Shown in pieces: positions 9,601 through 23,200 of a DNA stretch of 64,000 bases. The stretch is taken from the NCBI GenBank assembly GCA_030544215.1, contig JARZZO010000011.1, positions 4,512,001-4,576,000 of the forward strand, given 5' to 3'. The translations under genes and the position numbers were made by a program. Each line of letters starts with the position of its first letter. Position 1 is the stretch's first letter. The notes under the pieces are model-generated. The model saw only the letters and a program-made list of their open reading frames with translations, made no database searches and had not been told where the DNA came from. This DNA is from Zantedeschia hybrid cultivar (Eukaryota > Streptophyta > Magnoliopsida > Alismatales > Araceae).

Positions 9601-10450
9601 TGCAATCTCTTCTCAGCAGGAGGCAGTTGTGGCACATGTGTTCAACTTCAGCCAGATGGGAGGGGGAGGGGCACCTAAATTTAGAAGACTACTCAAGGAT
9701 GAGGAGGTAGACGAGTTTGCACAGCTCCTAACCTTCCTTCAGGACTGCTCGCCCAGTCAGGCAGCTTGGAGATGGGAAGCTAAAGGGTTATTCTCAGTGA
9801 GATCTGCATACCAGACTATCTCAGATGGCTGGCTCCGACACCCTTATGCTCCTTTCATCTGGGGATCCAAATCCCCCTTTGAAGGCGAAGATGCCGATTT
9901 GGAGGGTGAGTCATAGGTGCTAGAGATAGGTTGGTGAGTTTATGGAAGGCCTGGAGACCTGCTGTCCTCTATGTGCGGAACATGACGAGTCTTTAGATCA
10001 TTTTTCCATTGCATGCTCCTATGCTAGGGAGGTGTGGCAGCTGATTTTGAGGAAAGTGGACAAACATTTCAGCTTTGGGGACACTACAGACTCGCCCCTT
10101 CTATCCAGAGGCAGCTCCCACCTACTCATAGAAGATGCCCTGATTTGGTGATTGATCCTCCATGTTACCATTTTGGCACTGTAGAGTGAAAGAAACAAAA
10201 GGATCTTTAAGAAAGAAGCCATCATCTCATAAGAGGTGAGTTTTGTTTGTGTCAAAGTGAGAGAGTGGGCAAAAGCATTTCGTAAAGGCGACATTGTCCA
10301 CTCATCCCGCTTTTTGTTGCTTAGGGAAAAATAGTCTTACACCTGCTTGGTGCTTTTGTATAGGGGGTCTTCTTGCATTGGGTGTTGACTATACTGGTAA
10401 ATCCCCTCCTTTTCTTTTTAATACAATTGTTGCACCGCCCACTTTCTTAT
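9601..10450 (+). mobile_element. LINE 3' fragment, zf-RVT region
   Basis: Plus-strand frames (9629-9916, then 9942-10151 after a frameshift) read as the end of a plant LINE ORF2. They include WRWEAKGLFSVRSAY, the standard lead-in to the zinc-binding domain, then CCPLCAEHDESLDHFSIAC. Stops and frameshifts show it is decayed. The tail at 10360-10440 resembles the 3' end of the fragment near 17030. Confidence 0.75.
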
Positions 10451-10587
10451 GTATGTAAATATATATATATAAGAGAGACTACTATTAAATCATCTTTGCA
10501 TCATCATAAGGAAATTATCAAACAAAAAAAATTGACAAGTCCTCAAGCATGTTCATGAATAATTGTATAATGTGATATCAAACTGGT

Positions 10588-13500
10588 TGTTGAACCCAAA
10601 AAATTTCATATACAGATATGCAGATTTGCATTATATGAGCATGCATATATGACGCGTGCTCGCGTCGATGCAAAAAACTCCCATGGGGGAATACACATGC
10701 ATGAGCATGACGATATGTCCATGAAGGACCATGTCATGCACGCCTATGATATAGGCGAATACTAGAAATCCATAAGGAACCACGGGCTCACATTACGAGG
10801 GCAGCGGGGCAAAAGACATACCTAGGCCACGAAGGCCTTAATCAGATCTCTTTTTAGGAGCCTGAGGCAGCCCCAAGTTGTTTGCTTCGGCCCCCGAAAT
10901 CAGCTCCCGAACCGCTCTTGCAACACTCGATAATGGGACCCGATAGGAGACCCCAAGTGCAGCGATAGATGGGATCCCGAACGCTGCGAAACAAGGGTCA
11001 AAATCAGTCCCAAAAATGGACCAAAATCTGTCCCGAAACGAGGGAAAATCAGTCCTAGAACTCCCCCAAAATGGCCCCGAAATGGAGGCCTAATAGCGGG
11101 GGAGATAGGCCCAATAAGCAGCCCTATGCGTAGGGTCAAGACGAGGCCCAATAAGCCCCCAAATGGGCCCAAGTTCAGTCCCAGAAATGGGCTGAAATCT
11201 GTCCCGGAATAAAGAAAACCAGTTTAGGGACTTACCCAAATCAGTCCCGGGACGGAGACCCGGTGTCGGGGAAGTTAGGCCCAATAAATGGCCCGAGGGA
11301 GAGGCCCAATAGGCACCTCTAACAGGCCTAAACCTGGCCCGGGATAGGCCAAAACCAGTCCCGAAATGGGGGAGAAATCACCTCCAAACCTGCCTAAAAT
11401 AGTCCCAATTGAGGACTCAAAGGCAAGGGAAAGAGGCCCAATAGATGGTCCAATGGGTGGCCCAATAAGGAGCTTGAGTGGGCCCAAAACCAGCTCCCAA
11501 AGAGGACCTAAATCTGCCAAAAGGGGGGAGAGATCTCCAAAAATTCCCAAAATGGCAAGAAAAGAGGGTGGACCCCTCTCTCTCACTCCCCCTTATTTAA
11601 ATAGGCAAAGAGGAGGGAGGAGAGAGAGAGGAGAAACCGGTGGGGGGAGCCCCCACCGGTTGGGAACCCCCCCCACCGGTTCCAAGAGGGAAACCGGTGG
11701 GGGGGGGGGAGGCTTTCCCTCCCTCTCTTCTTCTTTAAAAATTCAAAAAAAAGAAGGGGGGTGGGGGATTAAATTAAAAGGAGGAATTAATGGGGGATCT
11801 TAACCCCATTCACATGGGTTAAGAATCCCATGCAGGAGCCTTCTTAAACCCCATCTAAAAAACCCCCTTTCACACCTAACCCAAGTCTAAATTTAATGGG
11901 CAAAGACCCCTTTCACACTTGGAAAATCTGAAACCCAAAAAAAACCAAGGCTCATTAAGAGCCAAAAGTGAGAAGGAAAAGGAGAGTGGGGAGGGGGAGA
12001 CCCCCCCACCGGTTTCCCAAACCGATGGGGGAGACCCCCCACCGGTTCCCAACCGGTGGGGGGCCCAACCGGTGGCCATCCCCCCACCGGTTGGAACCGG
12101 TGGGGGTGACCACCGGGCCCTCCCTCTCTCCCCCCCCAATGCTCTCTCTCACCCTCTCTTGCCATCTATTGGCCAATGAGGAATAAAAAAAATAAAATGG
12201 GGAGGAAAAAGGCTCCAACCGGTGGCTCCCCCCACCTTGCTCCATCCGGTGGCTCCCCCCACCGGGCCTAGAATTGGGCCTATAAATAGGACCCCAAGGG
12301 TCCCCAATTACACACACAGAGGCATATGCTCATATGCACAACAAGGCATTCACACTTAGCCTCAAAATTTGAGTGTGAAATTTGGGAGAGAGGGTGCTGC
12401 TCGAAGACCAAATTCGGGTTTCTTAACCCGAATTTGCTGCGATATCGGGGAGTTCTTTTCGTCCCGGAGGGCTCTCTCCTAAGGTTATATCCTAAGGGGA
12501 AGCTCTGCCGAATTTTATGTGTAAAATGGTCTTATAATAAGGCGAAATGCTGCCGAATTGATTCTGCGCCCATGTGTGTCATTTAAATTTTATAATTATA
12601 ATTATCATATTTTCAACAATATATACACATGTATGTAATTTTCCAAAGCTAAGAATTTGAATGCACCTCCAACCTAATTCCTAACCTCACCCCTTAAAAC
12701 AAATAAAATATGAAAACTGCATAAAAATTATAACTAAAACCAAAAGGTAATTTATAATTAATAATTTATAATTAGTAATTAATTAATTGATAAAAATTCG
12801 GAAAAATCAATTAAAAAACAGGAAAAACCAGTAAAAATCAGAAAAAACCCTGAGAAAACAGTAAAAATCTGTGGTAAATTCAGATAGCCTCATATGAGTA
12901 ATCAATTAATTAATTAATTAAATTAATTAATTAAATCATAAAAAAAATGAACAAAAATCAGTAAAAAAAAAAAAGAGAGAAAACAGTAAGAAATCAGAAA
13001 AATAAAAAATCTGAAAGAACATAAACTGTTCGTGAGGAACACAATATATGAATATAAAATTACCAAAATACCCCTATGTGTAATATTTGCATATATAACC
13101 CCGAAAACCCTAAAAAAAAACAGACCATGAGTGAAATCCCTCACCAATATCTTCAATATCAAACCTTAAAACTTGATAACCCAGTGTAAGGGAAAATTAC
13201 AAAAAAACCCCTCATACCTTTAAAATTGATTTCCTAACCCCATAGAGTGTGGAACCTTTAAAAATCCACCCTATATGTACTTACAAATTGCCATGCTCTC
13301 GCAGAGCACCCATAATTACATAAAAGCCCCCTCAAGGTGTAAAATTACAAAAAAGTCCCTATAAGGTTAAAAATCAGGAATCAATCCGCACAAGTTGGAA
13401 TTAATCCTCTGAAATTGGAACCAATCTTAATAACCGGGAGTCAATCCCAAATCACATAAAAAATTGTCTCCGAACCAGGGTGAGGTTAAGGATCCAACTT

Positions 13501-13854
13501 AATATATACTTTCATCTGCATATGCCTGCGCTTTCTATAGTGGTAGCTTTGCATGATTAAGGGCATCATACGGGCGGTTAATCAAGGGTTGCCGAGCAGT
13601 CGCTCAGCGTAATTAACACTGACTGCGGTCAGTGGAGAGAGGTCATATACTCGAATCTTCGCTCGATTCGAAGTCCCGGATTCCCTGAGGGCTAATCCCA
13701 AGCTCTCATAATCCGATAAAAAATATATAGCCGACCTTAATTCCTCTAGATAAAAAAATATATATATATGGATTTCCGAATAATCCGACATAGGAGGAGA
13801 GATATGTCTGGGTCAGGTCCCGACGCCAAGGTTAGAAAAATCTTCGCGCAAACA
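10588..13854 (+). mobile_element. Solo LTR B, long subfamily (3.27 kb)
   Basis: It starts TGTTGAACCC and ends CGCAAACA, and is flanked by perfect 5-bp repeats CTGGT (10583-10587 and 13855-13859). With no internal region, it is a solo LTR left by LTR-LTR recombination. From about 11640 to the end it is homologous to LTR A and LTR C (ACCGGT palindromes, TATA near 12280, AT-rich half, identical terminal segment). The first kilobase differs: it contains about 700 bp (10860-11580) of imperfect repeats around 'ggcccaataag' and 'aatcagtcccgaaa'. Confidence 0.9.
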
Positions 13855-13859
13855 CTGGT

Positions 13860-14196
13860 GCATACAGCTCCAATGTCACATATGATGGCATAATTGTCCT
13901 GTTGAAATGTAGTGTTCAAATTTAAACAATTCTCACGTATTATCCTATATTTTATTTGATGCTTCTGGCATCTGCACTTCTACTAATTCAAAAGAGCGAG
14001 TTATCATAGAAATCAGAGATCTTATTGTCAAAGAAATTATGACATTGATAAAAGATACACAAGCAAGTCTTCAGAATAAAACATGAAATATGAGATAGCT
14101 AATGTCTCCTGAAGTGAACTCAGATCTAGATAGATTTCGTTTCGTCTAAATCAGAAAAGGAAAATTGCTATGAGTATCAAAGAAAAAGGAAATTAC
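13860..14196 (-). other. Start of intron 11 of exportin-T
   Basis: Runs from the donor after exon 11 (ACT, then gtaatttcc on the minus strand) to the target duplication of LTR B. AT-rich; no coding sequence is seen. Confidence 0.7.
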
Positions 14197-14295
14197 AGTA
14201 TTCGCATCTCGGAGGTCAAATGACTTGTCTAGTACACTAAACAAACAGCAGTTGGCTGTAAATGTCTCAATAATGAATTTTCGAAAGCCAGGAAC
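14197..14295 (-). CDS. PSD: Exportin-T exon 11
   Basis: 33 codons (VPGFRKFIIETFTANCC ... LRDANT) with tttgcag before and gtaatttcc after. Matches the PAUSED segment before the final exon. This is the last exon found. Confidence 0.95.
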
Positions 14296-17200
14296 CTGCA
14301 AATTGGCAAAATAAAGAAAAGTCAAAATTGATGGGCTATCCAGTTCTAACACCCAAAAAAAGTTCTAACGCAGAGACCCACAAACAATTTACCTTGTCTC
14401 GATCCACACTTTTATCACACCAATCTTTAGTAAATCTGACAAGAGTCTGTACACATGTCTGAAAAGCAGGCACACAATGTAAAATCTTCCAATTTTATCA
14501 CAATTCACGACAGTTGAAAGCTACTTTAACAAGTTAAGCTAAACTGTGTCTAAAATTCAACTGTACACTGTCCTTACCTTTCTTACAATCATATCTCGAT
14601 GACTGCAACAGGCAAAAAGCAACATCTGTATTATGACATCCAAGTATGCCCGGCTCTCGGGTGCAAGTAGAATTGAAGAAAGGTCATGTGTTGCTAAAAC
14701 ATGGAGAAACGTAAAAAATGTCTTTTGCAGTTCCTGCAGCTCTCGAATTTCCTACAAGATTACCAACACAATATGTAAGGAGACCCATGAGCATTCCCAA
14801 GATCAATGACCTAAAAATGAACACTTTCAGGTATTTACATCTGATTCCTCTTTTCATGGATGAATGTGATAAGTTATATGCATTTTCACATACCAATAAG
14901 CCAGAAATCTCATGTTTGATCTCAAAAAGGACAAAAAATAAAAATACTAGTGAACCATCTTTGGAAAAGGTTCTGTGCACATACCTCCTGTTATAAAAGT
15001 GACTATCGATCATTTTTGGTATCCATTCACATGTGAACATGATGCATACATAATTGGCTGTGTGCATGTTATAGGGCAGCAAAGGGAATTTCTACACTGG
15101 TGGAGACACTTTAGCTAGGATAAAATACATTTAGAACATTATGATACCACCAGATGAGCATTGGTAACAGACTTGGATGAAATGTCAGTGGAGTCAGTTG
15201 AAGGAGCATTTCAATATAGCAATGCCACCACAAAAGCACTCTGTTGGTCAGGCTTTGGATTCCCAATCAGTCATGATCTTCTGGACGATCTACACATCAA
15301 GCATCCCTATGGGGCCAATAAAGGCATCAGAAATTCCATTTCAGTGAATATTGTGTAACATGTTGCCCAAACTAAGAGCCATTTGATGACTTTTTACATG
15401 CCTGATTATGCCTGAAGCAGTAAGATGACCTGCCTCAGACCATTTGGCTAGCAGGTTCTGAGATGCCGAAGGCTGCCCTGTGCTAAGAGAGAGCATCTCC
15501 CTTAGGTGGTGTTTGATAATTGTGAAAACAGGTATTATCTCTTAAGCAGTCAGATGATATCCAATTAAGAGCATTAAAAATATCTCATTTTACCTCTAAA
15601 TTACCATTAACTGGGTAGTTACCATCCTAACGGTTAAGCTAAGGGGGTGTTTGGCAAAACTTATACTCGAAAGCCACTTTTGGCTTCCCCTTCTCACATA
15701 GAATGACATGAGGGAGAGATATTACAACTAATTTTGGTTTGTTACAAAAGTCAACTCTTTCATAACAACCTCAACTTTCCTCCAATCTTGGAAGCTTCAC
15801 CTCGTAGCTTTTGCTTGGAAACCAAAACACAAGTAAAATACTACATAAATGGTTCCGAGATCCAAGTGCTTCCACAAAAAATAACTAAATGGAAGTGCAA
15901 AAGTACTTCCAAATGGAAGTTGCACCAAACATGGCCTAAAATCTGCACTTCTCTCAAAACCCGAAGGATGCATGGAGAAGTTGGTGTGGTTAGGACTCCT
16001 TTCCCATCCTCCTCAATGTACGTTCAAACCCACATTTCTCTTCTCCCCAACAATAGTTTTTTAGCCCTCTTGCTTCACCAACTCAAATATATTTGAAGGG
16101 TGTATCTTATATTTTTGTTTAATTTGTATTTATATTTTTTAATTTAATATTATAGATTAAATATTTAACAATTTTATTTTTGTAAATTATATATTAAGTT
16201 ATTGGATAAATTTATTATGTTTATTTTTTTCAACTATTATCAACAAGAAAATAAAATCATGAATATCTCATTCATTCACATGTCATCTCTGTGGTTATCG
16301 AACAATCTATTGCATTCAACAGTCAGAACTCCTCTGTTACCTATTCAGGTTAAAGATGTGAACCTCAGATCTCATACTCAAGTCTTCTGTTTTATCAAGC
16401 GTAACCTTAGTAATTCAGTGTACAGACATAGACCTACACAATAAGCACTAATGCTTCAATACAGTCTAGAAGGCCCCAAGTGATGCTGTGTAAGCTGGTC
16501 TTAGACCTGACCTACAAGCATCAGTTAAACAATATTTCAATATCAAACAGATAAGTGTATCCCAATATATTTTGAAAATGCACAGCACCAGATGTTCATT
16601 AATGAAAAGACAAGTGTACGGTTACAGGATGTCCTTTCAATATCCAGCAGGTGAACCCTGTGGAGATGCTTCTACAGCAGTGGGACAGTGTTTGAACCCT
16701 GTGGAGATGATTCTACAGTTGTGGGAGTGTGTTTGGGTACCAAAGCCTGATCAACATGTACGGTGGCTCATCCTTCATGGCCCTGTCTGGGCAACATGGA
16801 CAAGAGGAACAGGAAATTTTCCAAAAAGAGAAACCACTGTCCTGGAGAAAGAAAAAAAATTGATAGAGCTAAAGAATGAACAAGAGCCTTTTGTAAAGTG
16901 GAGAATCGTCACTCTTACTTTTTTGTTCATTGGGGACCTCCAAGGGTTAGTGATGAACATCAAATTTTTGTGTGCTTTTTGTGCAGGGAAGAATTCTTTG
17001 GATGGCCTTTACACTCCTATACTTGTACATTCCCCTTTTTTATTATTTAACACATTTGTTACACTATCCACTTCCCAAAAAAATGCACCTATGAAGGAAA
17101 AAAATACTTCAACATCCAAAAAATGACCCATCATATATGCACTGTCCAAAAAAGATCCTGCACAGATTGTTCCTTCACTTTCTCTACCTTTGAACCCTTG

Positions 17201-20200
17201 TCTAGGGGTCTTTCAGTTTTTCTGTTTCTATACATTTTATCCCCAGTGATTCAGGGCCCAAAGCAGGGTGTGTTCCCAATCATCAACTCTGAAGTGAAAA
17301 AACATACATGAGATTCAATTACACCAATTGTACCAAATGAGGGAATGTATAAATGTATGCAAGATCAATGGCATGTATACCAATTTTAATTTAAGCAAAA
17401 TGATGGCCCGTAGGAAGCCACCTTAGGTTCTCTAAATAAATTCACTCATTCTTTTTTTCCTTTCAAAAGTGAATAGGAAGAGAACAAGTATAGTTATGAG
17501 GAAGATACAAGAACCAAAAATTTCCCCTTCACAAACACCAGGAAGGTGCAAGTACCCATCAATTCTCCCCAAGGCATACAAAAAAAGAGAGGAAATTCAT
17601 TGATCCACATTGCAACACACCCTTGCACATTCCCTCACTTTGTCACACACAAAAGAACACACCCAATGACTTGAATATTAAAGGCTGCTCTTATTATATA
17701 ATTAACTGCACCATACATCAATAGAATTGGTAGTACCATCCACAATTTTATTCCAAAAAAACTGTACAATACAAAAAAGAGAACATCTCGAAACAAATCA
17801 TAGGAACAGAAAACTACAAACCTATACCACACAATGTAAAAGACACACTGATTTGAAATGATAAAGCAGCGCATACCTCAGTGTTGCCACCAGGTCCCGA
17901 GGGAAATGCCTGTTTTGGAATAATGCAAAACAGCCTACTTGCCATGGCAGGAAATATATCCTCCAATATGCCAACCACAGCAGTATTAAATTTACATATG
18001 AGCTGATTGATCAGTAAAAGGAACTCCAGCATTTCTTTTGGCTGCATTAATCATGAAAGAAATAGACAATGAAGAACACAGCCAAGGTAAGCATAATTTG
18101 ACAAACCCATGGATACCATTAAGCTAACCCAAAGAGAGACCCAATGTAAAATATCAGGAGGCACACCATGTAAGCTTGTCATGTTGAACATTAGTATACA
18201 ATTACCATGCATGAAAGAATTTGCTATTGGTGTTTATCAGTCTTAGTTGATAATGAACATCAGTTTATCACTGACTCCTTTGTTCCATGAAGGATTACTT
18301 TGTCAAACAAATCATTTAGTGTCGAGCAGATGCTAAAATTTTCCAGAAATTATGTTTTTTTAAGTGGGTGGTACCGCATGTATTAAAAAATAAAAGAGAG
18401 CATATACAAAAGAGGAGATCGAGAATCAACATCTCCATATACAAAAGCACCAAGATGGTGCAGCTCTCACCTCTCACCAAGAAAACCAAAAATAGTGGAG
18501 TTAGAAGAATCCACTTTACACAAAAGTGTCGCCCATTCCTTAACAGCGACAAAGACAAGAGAAGACATGTTCTAGGGAGTTGGCCTCCCTCCTAAAGATC
18601 CGGCTGTTGCACTCCAACCACAGTGCCCAAATTGTAGCATGGAGAATAAGCCACCAAAGGATGCGATCACCTTTCCGAGGCCAGGGTCTCCACTCTGAAA
18701 ACAGATGGTTCAAAGATTCACCTGGACAGCAAACACACTTCAACTCCTGAAAGAGCAGCTGCCATACTTCGATAGCAAATGAGCAAGTCAAAAAAACAAA
18801 TGGCCCCTAGACTCCTCCTCTGAACCACAAAGGCAACATGTGGTATCCAGGCCAATTACAAAGCGCCCAATTGTGTCACAAGTAGGGAGTCTGTCCAGCG
18901 AAGCCCTCCACATTAAAATATGCACCTTAAGCGGGCTATTGGTTTTCAAACTAGGGGGGAAAAAGGGGTATCTAGTCCCCCCATCAGCCAGTAAGGAGTA
19001 GACCGATTTAACTGAGAGGAGCCCCTTTGAATCCCACTTCCATGTCCACCAATCCTTTAGTAGCCAAATCCAGCTTGTACAGTTGCAACAGGTTAAGCAG
19101 TTGCAACGAATCGTACAACTCCTCATCATTCATATTTCTTCCGAAAGTGAGCCTCCAGCAGTGTTGAAACCTGTCCACCTCCCAGAACCGGTTGACTGAG
19201 GCACTAGAGTCATCAGCAATGGCAAAAAGCCTCAAGAACAAAGTGCTAAGAGGACAGTGAGCACACCAAATATCTGATCAAAAGAGGTGTTGGAACCTTT
19301 TTTTAAACAAAAAAAGGGGCAAAAGGGAGGGGGAGAAGCCCCCCCCCCCCACCGGTTGGGGAACCCCCCACCGGTTCCAAGAGGGAAACCGGTGGGGGGG
19401 GGGGGGGGAGAGAGGCTCCCTCCCTCTCTTTCTCCTTTAAAAAATTCAGAATGGGGGGGGAGTTAATTAAAAAGAGGGGAGTTAAATGGGAGATCTTAAC
19501 CCCATTCACATGGGTTGAGAATCCCATGCAGAAACCTGCTTAAACCCCCATCCTAAAACCCCCTTCCACATGGAGCCAAATTTGGATTTAAGGGGTTTAA
19601 ACCCTTTTCACATTGGCCCATCCCCCAAATCTGCCACCAAGCTCATTAATGAGCCCCAAAAAACAGAAAAAAGAAAGAAGAAGTGGGGAGGGGAACCCCC
19701 CACCGGTTTCCCAAAACCGGTGGAGAGACCCCCCCACCGGTTCCCAACCGGGGGGGGGGGGGGGGGTCCATCCGGTGGCACCCCCTCCACCGGTTGGAAC
19801 CGGTGGGGGTGCCAACCGGTCCCCCCCCTCCCTCTCTCTCTCTCATTTTTTTAATGTGTTCTCTCCCATCTCTCTCACCCATGTGATTAAAAAAAAAAAA
19901 TCAAAAAAGAGAGGGAGAGGAGGAGGAGGCAACCGGTGGGCACCCCCCACCTCAAGCATCCCGGTGGGTACCCCCACCGGTTAAGGCTTTGAAGCCTATA
20001 AATACCCCCCATGGGGTAAGAAGAAGCCCCATGCCCATTTGGCCCAAAATTTCCTAGGGGAAACTCTGCCAATTTGAAGACCAAATCCGGTGCTCTTGCC
20101 CGGGTTTGCTGCGATTTGGAGGCGATATTTTCTTGGAGGGCTCTCTTCCTAAGGTTTATTCCTAAGGGGAAGCTCTGCCAAATTTATGTTGTAAAATCAC

Positions 20201-23200
20201 CGTCCTATAAGACGGGATTATGCCGAAATAATGAATGAAATACCCATGTTGTTCTTTGAGTATATGTGTGTGCATGTGTGTTCATGGACTTAATATTTAA
20301 GTAACACTATGTTACTATATTTTCATATGCAAAATAATTAGTTTTATAACTAATTAAAATACATAAAACATATAATTAAATATTCTAAGATATCATTGGC
20401 CTCATCCCATACATAACTAATCTTAGACTCATAATTAAAACTTAATAATGAAACATTGACTCATAAAATAATATACCTAAATTAAAAATGACTTAAATAT
20501 TTCCATACTTAATTAATTAATAAAATCTGCGAAAATTATTTAAAATCAGTAAAATGAATATAAAAATCAGAAAAATTATGTAAAAATCAGTAATACACAG
20601 TAAAAATCAGAAAACAAAATCTGGAAATTACATAAATCCAAAATATAACTTAAATATCCTTCATATACCTAATTAATTAATAAAAATCAGTAAAATTAAT
20701 AAAAAAATCAGTAAAATTCAGTAAAAACCAGTAAAAAAACAGAGAACCAAATCTGAAAATATATAAAATTCTGAAATGACAAAAATGCCCCTAGAGCTTA
20801 ATACAAATTACACAAATACCCTCATACATGTTAAAAATCAGTAAAAATCACATAAAATTCTTAAAAATATCAAAATCTCTCATATGTCCAAAATACCCTC
20901 CAAACCTTAACAAGATGGGTAAAATTACCAAAATACCCTCAATATGATAAAAAATAAATAAAAATCTCAGAAAAATATAAAAATAGACTTTAAGTCTAAA
21001 AATCCAATTTGGACAAAATTACCAAAATACCCTTATAATCCAAACACACTTGAAATAACTCTAAAATACCTCCTAAGGTTTTGAAACCTTCCTAAATCAT
21101 TAAAACTCATTTCATACACTTAAATAACCATAATCTCCCTATACCCTCCAACTTGGCATAATTACAAAAATACCCCTATGGGTTTAAAATACTTGGAATC
21201 AATCCAGAATACTTGGAGTCAATCCAATATACTTGGAATTAATCCAGATAGCTTGGAATCAATCCAAAATCATATAAACACGTCCTAAACTTGGGTGAGG
21301 CCAAGAGTTTAACCTAAAATATATATTCATATGCATGCGCTGCCTATAGTAGTAGTTTTGCATGATTAAGGGCATCATACGGACGGTTAATCAAGGGTTG
21401 CCGAGCAGTTGCTCAGCGTAATTAACACTGACCGAGGTCAGTGGAGAGAGGTCATATACTCGAATCTTCGCCTGATTCGAAGTCCCGGATTCCCTGAGGG
21501 CTAATCCCAAGCTCTCATAGTCCGATAAAATATAAAACCGACCTATAATTCTCTAGATAAACAAAAAAATTGGATTTCCGAATAATCCGACATAGGAGAG
21601 ATGTGTCTAGGTCAGGTCCCAAACAAGAGGGTAGACCTGCCACCACCAATAGCAATACCAGATCTAGCAAGGAAAATATCTGCACATTGTAGAATAGCCT
21701 TCCAGACCCAAGACAAATTGTAAATGGTATGGGTCCACACCTCCCACACTCGAGCTTGACCATAGTATTATTGAGTGATGACCTCCCACCATAGGCCCGA
21801 GTCAGAAGAGACCAATTTCCACAACCAATTTGTTAGCAATGCCAAATTACATGACATGATGTTCTTAAACCTAGGCCCCCATTATCCTTACTCCTACAAA
21901 CAGTGTCCCAACAGACATGATAGCCACCCCTTTTGGCCTCTCCACTCCCATGCCAAAAGAATCTGGTTTGGATAGAGTTAAGCTTCTTGGCAATGGACCT
22001 CAGGATCTTGAAATTGAAAATAGAAAGGAAGTAGATGGGAAGACTGTCAAGGACGGATCTACAAAGCACTAATCGTCCTCCATAAGATAGGAGTCTACCC
22101 TTCCAACCGGACAACCTTTTCTCAAATCTGCTCACTATGGGGCTCCAGTCTTTACACCTGAGGGAGCCTGGTGAAAGAGGCAGTCCAAGGTAATGGATAA
22201 CTCACCTCTAGAGCAGCCCATAATAAGTGAAGCTCTCGCCAGCTTTCTATCTCCCATGTTGATGCCTACCAGCTGGCTCTTGAGAAAATTAACCTTCAAG
22301 CATGTCACCTCCTCCAACATCTCAAGAAGAAATATGGCCATGCAAAGCTGATCTTCCTTTTCATAAAGAAAGAGAATAGTGTCATCTGCATACTGAAGGT
22401 GGGAGATATGTAGTCTCGACTGAGTGACTTGGACACCCTGAATAATCCTTGCTGCATCTGCTCTAGTCCACATGCAACTGAGGATATAGACTACCAGAAT
22501 GAAAAGGAGTGGCGACAAAAGATCCCCTTGGTGTAATCCTCTCCTGGTGTGGAAGAAAGTTGTGGGTTGGCCATTAACAAGCACAGCAAAGGAGGCCGAA
22601 GAGATACAAGCTCTCACCCAAGAACACCATTTGTCACCAAACCCCATCTTTTCCAATACTCTGAATAGACATTCCCAATTAATACCGTCATATGCTTTTC
22701 AAAATCCAACTTCAACACAATCCCCTTGTTGCAGAAGGTTTTCCTGGAGTCGATGCACTCATGAGCCACCAGAAAATTTTCCTGGATGTATCTACCTCTG
22801 ATGAAGGCAGCCTGGTTGCTACTAATCACCCTGGCCGCCACCTTTTCTATTATGGAAGCTAACACCTTGGTGATGATCTTATATATTCCATTCAGCAAGC
22901 TAATCGGTCCGAAGTCTGCCAGGCAGTCAGTTCCTTCCTTCTCGGGTATCAAGACTAAGAAGGCCTTATTGATGGCCCTAACGTGAGCATCACTATCACA
23001 GAATTCCCGCAATGCCCCCACAATGTCCAATTTGACAATATCCCAAGAATAATGGAAGAACACCATAGGAAAACTTTTGTATTTGGAGGTGTATTGTCTT
23101 TTTGGGGGGGAGGGTTTTATGTGTGTTTTTTTAGGATTTTGTAATGTCTACTGTCTTGGTAGACAATTACTGTGTTTCTTTTATTTCTGCCCCTGTACTC

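Larger units (their letters stand above)
14752..17876 (-). other. PSD: Intron 8 (3.1 kb)
   Basis: Contains a Tourist-like MITE (15643-15936) and a LINE 3' fragment (about 16700-17085). The remainder is AT-rich with no recognisable genes; the open frames in it lack protein-family signals. Confidence 0.85.
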
